Shown here one piece after another: positions 6,770 to 10,391 of a stretch of 10,391 nt of DNA. This DNA is from Paradesertivirga sp036399495 (GTDB lineage Bacteria; Bacteroidota; Bacteroidia; Sphingobacteriales; Sphingobacteriaceae): NCBI GenBank assembly GCA_036399495.1, contig DASWMZ010000153.1:1-10391 (forward strand). Direction: 5' to 3'. Within the stretch, counting starts at the first letter, position 1. The number at the start of each line of letters is the position of its first letter. The notes under the pieces were generated by a model. It made no database searches. It was given only the letters and a program-made list of their open reading frames with translations, and was not told the DNA's origin. A program made the position numbers and the translations under genes.

Positions 6770-7180
6770 ATGTATTTTCTCATTTACCGTAGCGAAGTTT
6801 CCAATCAAATGCCCGAAGAAGAACTCATCAATCTTTTGGAGCAATCGCGAAAGCGTAATAAGAGTATTAATATTACTGGAATGCTCCTACATTTTAACAA
6901 CAGATTCCTTCAGCTTTTGGAAGGTGAACAAACTGATCTCAAAACACTTTATGCGGATATTTGTAAAGACTCCCGACACAAAAACGTAGTAACCTTGAAA
7001 GAAGGCACAAGTGAAAATCGATTATTTCCAGATTGGTCGATGAGTTTTAAAATTATTTCGAAACAGGAAATTGCAAATGAGCCGGCTTATAAAAATATCA
7101 ATCAGCCTGGCAGTCGGGGTGCATTAGATGTGGTGGCATTATTTAACTTATTACGGGGAAAATCTAATCCCATTGTTTAA
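6770..7180 (+). CDS. Stand-alone BLUF-domain blue-light photoreceptor
   Basis: BLUF proteins bind FAD and respond to blue light through a rearranged hydrogen-bond network around the flavin. The BLUF domain occupies residues 1 to about 93 of this 136-residue protein. The key residues line up with AppA in spacing: Y6 (AppA Y21), N30 (N45), Q48 (Q63) in RFLQLLEG, W89 (W104) and M91 (M106) in FPDWSMSF. The typical ITGML turn (35-39) is present, so the photocycle should be intact. After the domain comes a short tail ending in a helix-like LDVVALFNLLRG, with no EAL, GGDEF or cyclase output domain. It is thus a short, PixD-like BLUF protein expected to signal by binding a partner. No obvious partner gene is next to it. 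The ATG at 6770 starts MYFLIYRSE, the canonical first strand, so the start is secure. Confidence 0.94.
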   Translation: MYFLIYRSEVSNQMPEEELINLLEQSRKRNKSINITGMLLHFNNRFLQLLEGEQTDLKTLYADICKDSRHKNVVTLKEGTSENRLFPDWSMSFKIISKQEIANEPAYKNINQPGSRGALDVVALFNLLRGKSNPIV

Positions 7181-7196
7181 AAACCCTTTAAACAAT
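7172..7196 (+). terminator. Hairpin at the BLUF stop codon, possible terminator
   Basis: ATTGTTTAAA (7172-7181) and TTTAAACAAT (7187-7196) form a perfect 10-bp inverted repeat with a five-base loop AACCC. The BLUF stop codon TAA (7178-7180) lies in the left arm. No T-run follows, so it is not a textbook intrinsic terminator, and the stem is AT-rich. It may end the transcript weakly or protect the 3' end. Confidence 0.4.
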
Positions 7197-7339
7197 TATA
7201 GACTGAATAATTTCGCATCTCGTAAATTATCAGAAACCGCTTAGACTTTTTACTCTGATCAAGCTTATTACCGGACAACCATTTTATTGGTAATGTGTTA
7301 TTAGACCTCCTCAAGACGAGCAGGTAGCGTAGAAATATA

Positions 7340-7367
7340 AAACACCAATCCGTGTTTAAACACCAAT
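7340..7367. promoter_or_regulatory. Paired 10-bp direct repeats around a 12-bp palindrome
   Basis: AAACACCAAT is found at 7340-7349 and again at 7358-7367, and the perfect palindrome GTGTTTAAACAC (7352-7363) overlaps the second copy. An 18-bp repeat period places the copies less than two helical turns apart. This could be a binding site for a regulator of the surface protein that starts at 7601, but it lies about 235 bp from the start codon. The pattern is seen; the role is inferred. Confidence 0.3.
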
Positions 7368-7556
7368 AATAGAATCTTGATTACAAAACTCATATAGAGT
7401 ATTTTAACCTAAGTTTTTTAACGGGAGATTAGTCTTTTTTTGATACCAACCCATCATTAAAATTATTTAACCTTATCAGTCTTTTACCGTACAGAGGAGA
7501 TTAGAGATGCCTTAAAGGTTAATTCAATATCGCTTTTATGTTATCATTTGGAAAAG

Positions 7557-7573
7557 GCATTTTTTAAAAATGC
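7557..7573. repeat. Near-perfect palindrome just before the surface-protein start
   Basis: GCATTTTT (7557-7564) and AAAAATGC (7566-7573) are perfect 8-bp inverted arms around a single T. The flanks extend the symmetry imperfectly (GAAAAG to the left, TTTC to the right). It ends 27 bp before the ATG at 7601, so it could be an operator or an mRNA leader hairpin, though a one-base loop disfavours a simple hairpin. Confidence 0.3.
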
Positions 7574-7600
7574 TTTCTGAATAAATTTTAATGATCTTAT

Positions 7601-10391
7601 ATGACCCAGAATTTCACACATTTAGGTATTCAAAAGAACTGCTTAAACTTAGTACTTAGCGTTTACTCTTACATAGTTCAACAGTTGCTTCTGGCGAGAA
7701 GAGTAGCTGCCACCGCCGCTTTTGTAATAAGCATTTTATCATCGGCTACTGTAATGGCAAAACACTTGCCCGAAAGCATAAGCTCTGTTTCTTTATCTAG
7801 AAAATACGAAGACTTCAGTTTGTCTGTTAAAAAAGGCGATAATCTCGCTTTAATAAATGGTGCTATTGGTACCGCTGTTCCTTCATCAGACGCAACACTC
7901 TCCAATCTTGTGCTGAGTTCAGGAACTTTATCACCTAACTTCACTAGCGGAACACTAAACTATAGTACCACGCTTCCTTACAATAACTTATCCATTACAG
8001 TTACACCTACTCAAACAGATTTAAACGCGGTAACACAAGTTAAAATAAACTCGGAGGCTTATTCCACTGTAAGTAACGGAATGAAATCTCCTTCCTTGGA
8101 TCTGAATTTTGGTGTTAACACTATTCAGATATTAGTTACTGCCGAAGACGGAACAACCACTCAAGCATACTCTATAATTGTTACAAAAAGAAGTACACCT
8201 GCTATAAGTTCTGCTACTTATAATGTAGCTAACGGAGTTCTGGTAGTTACCGGAACAAATTTCGAAACCACACCCAATGCTAATGATATAGACGTATCTA
8301 AGTTAACTATAGAAGCTTATCCAATAGGGCCGCTAAGAGAAGAATGGGACAGCGTTGGCGGCTCCACTTTAGACGAATTTGTTTCGGATACAAATTATCC
8401 CGATAATCCTACAAGTTGGAGCAGACTCCGTTCATTTGAAACACCAGAAGATGTTGGAGACGATTATGTGAGTCGCATCTCGGGCTACATATCTCCTCCT
8501 GAAAATGGCAACTACACTTTTTATTTGTCTTCTGATGACGATTCTCGACTTTACCTCAGTACAAGCAGTGATTCTTCTTTAAAGGTTTTAATTGCATCGG
8601 TTTCCGGTTTCACCGCTCCACGCGAGTGGACTAAATTTTCCACCCAAAAATCAGCGACTATCTCTTTGGTAGCCGGACAAAGTTATTATCTTGAAGTACT
8701 TCACAAGGAAATTGACGGCGGTGCTCATGCGGACGTAGGTTGGACCACTCCTTCTAATAGTACAATCGAAATTATAGGAGGCCTGAAGGAAGGTACAGTT
8801 ACTGGCAGAGGGCAAATCGGTGATCATGAGGGAATGGCCTTAGCATTTGATGGCACCACTGCTAAAAAGTGGTTTGATAAAAGCCCGACTTCATGGATCC
8901 AATATCAGTTCCCAGAACCGCTCAAATATGCCGTAAATAAATATACAGTAACCTCGGCAAGTGATGGTTCCATTTGGGATCCTAAGGATTGGATTTTATA
9001 TGGGACCAATTCCGATAATCCTGTCTTTCCTACTGATTATGTTGAAGTAGACCGGCAGACAAATGTTTCCTTTTCTAACCGGTTGGAAAAACAGGAATTT
9101 TATCCTGTAAAAAACGGCACACCTTTCGCCGCCTATCGGATGGAAATTACTGCCAATAACGGAGGAGAATTTATTCACCTATCGGAAATTGAACTTTTTG
9201 GAGCGGGAGAAGAAAATGGAAACGTTACAGCTGTGGTGTATCAAAATGAGGGCCTTACCCCGGCACCTGGTGCCATACTTGCGAAACGTACTTTAACGAG
9301 TGGCGATGTGGAGATTACTAACAGTACATCATTCACCGTAACCCTAAATGATGAAGACCGTGCCGCTATTAAATTGATTCTAAATAAAATCGGGTTAACC
9401 TCTACCGACGGCGCGATTTACAATGTGGCCGCCGCAGATAACTGGCTGAGGAACGTATCAGGAGCGTCAGATTTAAAAAACAATGGCCTAATGGTAAGCA
9501 ATGTAGCTATACCTAAAGTTCAGTCAGCTACTTATGATGCTGCAACAGGCTTACTTCAAGTGACAGGAACCGACTTTTTATCACTATCTGCTTATAATAA
9601 TGATATTGTACCTAGAAAGCTAACATTTACCGGGAGGGCATCTCAAAATTATACCCTAAAAAAAACCTCTAAAACCGAAATAACCAATGGTACCTCGTTT
9701 AGTCTTACACTGAGTGCAATTGATAAGGCAGCAGTAAACTTACTTTTAAATAAGAATGGTACCTCCGCCACAGGCGGAACTGTATACAACCTCGCCTTTG
9801 CTGAAGATTGGGCGGCAGCTGTAGATCCCGCGCTTAATGTAGCAGACTTAACAGGAAACGGAATTACCGTAACTAATGCCGGTAACATTCCCGTAGCAGG
9901 TTTTGGAGAAGCCCTGATTTTGGAAGCAAGCAGGAACGAAGGAGTTTTAGTAGCCGATGATCCTACCTTAAATCTTGGTACGGGCAGCTTCACGATCGAA
10001 TCGTGGGTAAAAAGAGGTTCTGGCAATGGCTTCTTTACCCTGGTTGGAAAGCAGGCTGCAACTGGTTCGGGTATGTTTCTCCGGTTTGATGATAACACCC
10101 TTTCCTTTACTGCAGGTAACTCTTCCTCAACTACCAATGTAAAAAGCACCTCGTCAATTTCTGATGATAAGTGGCATCATGTGGCGGCGGTAATGGATAC
10201 GGCAGGGAATAAAATGCTACTCTATATCGACGGAAAGTTAAATGCATCTCAATCCTTTGTCACAAATTACAGTATCAATTCGGCTGCGAATCTGGGAATT
10301 GGCTATAAGCCAAATTATGGTGAATACTTTGATGGCAGCATGGATGAAGTACGCATCTGGTCTACCGCCAGATCAGCAGCAGAAATTAAGG
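7601..10391 (+). CDS. Large secreted multidomain surface protein (cadherin-like, PA14, F5/8C-like, LamG), 3' end outside the window
   Basis: The frame is open for 930 codons to the window edge. Order of parts: signal peptide with charged RR (33-34) and hydrophobic core to about VMA (53); cadherin-like beta-sandwich at about 97-196 (ATLSNLVLSSGTLSP to YSIIVTK); first half of a repeat (204-237); PA14 domain at about 243-392 (NYPDNP, GYISPPENGNYTFYLSSDDD, PREWTKF); F5/8C-like domain at about 395-534 (AFDGTTAKKW to HLSEIELFG); second half of the repeat (565-641); an uninterrupted repeat copy (642-761); and a LamG/concanavalin-type domain from about 771 (FTIESWVKR, KWHHVAAVMD, LLYIDGK, FDGSMDEVRIW). 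PA14, F5/8C and LamG often bind carbohydrates, so glycan adhesion or polysaccharide handling is likely. No catalytic domain is seen. A C-terminal sorting signal, if any, lies outside. ATG 7601 is the first possible start after an in-frame stop at 7592; TTG at 7685 would give a normal-length signal peptide. Confidence 0.9.
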   Translation, partial: MTQNFTHLGIQKNCLNLVLSVYSYIVQQLLLARRVAATAAFVISILSSATVMAKHLPESISSVSLSRKYEDFSLSVKKGDNLALINGAIGTAVPSSDATLSNLVLSSGTLSPNFTSGTLNYSTTLPYNNLSITVTPTQTDLNAVTQVKINSEAYSTVSNGMKSPSLDLNFGVNTIQILVTAEDGTTTQAYSIIVTKRSTPAISSATYNVANGVLVVTGTNFETTPNANDIDVSKLTIEAYPIGPLREEWDSVGGSTLDEFVSDTNYPDNPTSWSRLRSFETPEDVGDDYVSRISGYISPPENGNYTFYLSSDDDSRLYLSTSSDSSLKVLIASVSGFTAPREWTKFSTQKSATISLVAGQSYYLEVLHKEIDGGAHADVGWTTPSNSTIEIIGGLKEGTVTGRGQIGDHEGMALAFDGTTAKKWFDKSPTSWIQYQFPEPLKYAVNKYTVTSASDGSIWDPKDWILYGTNSDNPVFPTDYVEVDRQTNVSFSNRLEKQEFYPVKNGTPFAAYRMEITANNGGEFIHLSEIELFGAGEENGNVTAVVYQNEGLTPAPGAILAKRTLTSGDVEITNSTSFTVTLNDEDRAAIKLILNKIGLTSTDGAIYNVAAADNWLRNVSGASDLKNNGLMVSNVAIPKVQSATYDAATGLLQVTGTDFLSLSAYNNDIVPRKLTFTGRASQNYTLKKTSKTEITNGTSFSLTLSAIDKAAVNLLLNKNGTSATGGTVYNLAFAEDWAAAVDPALNVADLTGNGITVTNAGNIPVAGFGEALILEASRNEGVLVADDPTLNLGTGSFTIESWVKRGSGNGFFTLVGKQAATGSGMFLRFDDNTLSFTAGNSSSTTNVKSTSSISDDKWHHVAAVMDTAGNKMLLYIDGKLNASQSFVTNYSINSAANLGIGYKPNYGEYFDGSMDEVRIWSTARSAAEIK
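8210..9523 (+). repeat. Protein repeat unit, copy 1, split by an inserted PA14 + F5/8C-like pair
   Basis: The first half (residues 204-237) reads SATYNVANGVLVVTGTNF and ends NDIDVSKLTI. The second half (565-641) reads TLTSGDVEITNSTSF and runs on to LILNKIG, IYNVAAADNW and GLMVSNV. Together they match the uninterrupted copy at 9524-9883 in order, but about 327 residues (238-564) holding the PA14 and F5/8C-like domains lie between them. The break falls after the KLT strand, where the intact copy has only a short turn (TGRASQNY), so the insert probably sits in a surface loop. Confidence 0.75.
9524..9883 (+). repeat. Protein repeat unit, copy 2, uninterrupted
   Basis: Residues 642-761 form one continuous unit of about 120 residues: SATYDAATGLLQVTGTDF, then NDIVPRKLTFTG, TSKTEITNGTSFSLTL, AAVNLLLNKNG, TVYNLAFAEDW and ADLTGNGITVTNAG. 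It resembles a beta-rich unit found in tandem in large Bacteroidota and Chlorobi surface proteins, although I cannot name a domain entry with certainty. It lies directly between copy 1 and the LamG domain and is the reference for recognising that copy 1 is split. Confidence 0.75.

Larger units (their letters stand above)
7197..7600. other. 404-bp non-coding region before the surface-protein gene
   Basis: No gene, tRNA or insertion sequence is seen. Short repeated structures are present: direct repeats AAACACCAAT at 7340-7349 and 7358-7367 (18 bp apart), the perfect palindrome GTGTTTAAACAC at 7352-7363, two GGAGATTAG words at 7424-7432 and 7496-7504 (72 bp apart), and an inverted repeat GCATTTTT/AAAAATGC at 7557-7573. 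A promoter-like TATCATTTG near 7542 misses the TAnnTTTG spacing by one base. The region probably holds the control sequences of the large gene that follows. Confidence 0.4.

Noticed and set aside
7678..7944. 88-residue open frame on the minus strand at the left of the large gene
   Set aside because: It is antisense to the signal peptide and cadherin-like region of the large plus-strand frame, which has recognisable domains.
8996..9178. 60-residue open frame on the minus strand
   Set aside because: It is antisense to the F5/8C-like domain of the large surface protein.
9649..10149. 166-residue open frame on the minus strand
   Set aside because: It is antisense to the intact repeat and LamG domain. 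Its composition, rich in Pro, Val and Ala, is what the complement of Gly/Thr/Asn-rich codons would give.
1..10391. CRISPR array, insertion sequence, phage att site or defence system
   Set aside because: No regularly spaced repeats, transposase motifs, integrase genes or defence-gene signatures were seen. The helicase is of a common housekeeping type and has no nuclease or restriction neighbour.

Overview
The window looks like a chromosomal segment of a moderately AT-rich member of the Bacteroidota, probably near the sphingobacteria/cytophaga groups. The grounds are a DUF3822-rsmD-coaD cluster, the near absence of Shine-Dalgarno sequences, a promoter-like match to the phylum's TAnnTTTG -7 element, and a relic of the C-terminal barrel of a Bacteroidota-type outer-membrane protein. 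The genus cannot be fixed from the sequence alone.

Positions 1-2603 hold signalling genes: a stand-alone response-regulator receiver protein (minus), a small Dabb-family protein (plus) and a membrane-bound CHASE3-type sensor histidine kinase (plus). The kinase overlaps by 8 bp, tail to tail, with a RecD2/AAA-type DNA helicase on the minus strand (2596-4002). A 48-bp divergent spacer carrying a 12-bp palindrome and a promoter-like -7 element leads into a compact plus-strand housekeeping cluster: DUF3822, rsmD (16S rRNA m2G966 methyltransferase, overlapping DUF3822 by 10 bp) and coaD (phosphopantetheine adenylyltransferase).

Positions 5950-7600 are loosely packed. They contain the truncated, frameshifted 3' end of an outer-membrane beta-barrel gene (minus), an 88-residue protein of unknown function (minus), a stand-alone BLUF blue-light sensor (plus) with a complete flavin-site residue set and a 10-bp hairpin at its stop codon, and about 420 bp of non-coding DNA with short palindromes and direct repeats.

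From 7601 to the right edge one open frame of 930 codons runs off the window. It encodes the N-terminal part of a large secreted or surface protein: signal peptide, cadherin-like beta-sandwich, a repeat unit split by an inserted PA14 plus F5/8C-like pair, a second uninterrupted copy of the same unit, and a LamG/concanavalin-type domain. The split repeat is the most interesting structure here. No CRISPR array, insertion sequence, tRNA or rRNA was seen, and no clear new multi-gene system. The signalling genes, the photoreceptor and the surface protein sit near one another but nothing in the sequence shows that they work together.
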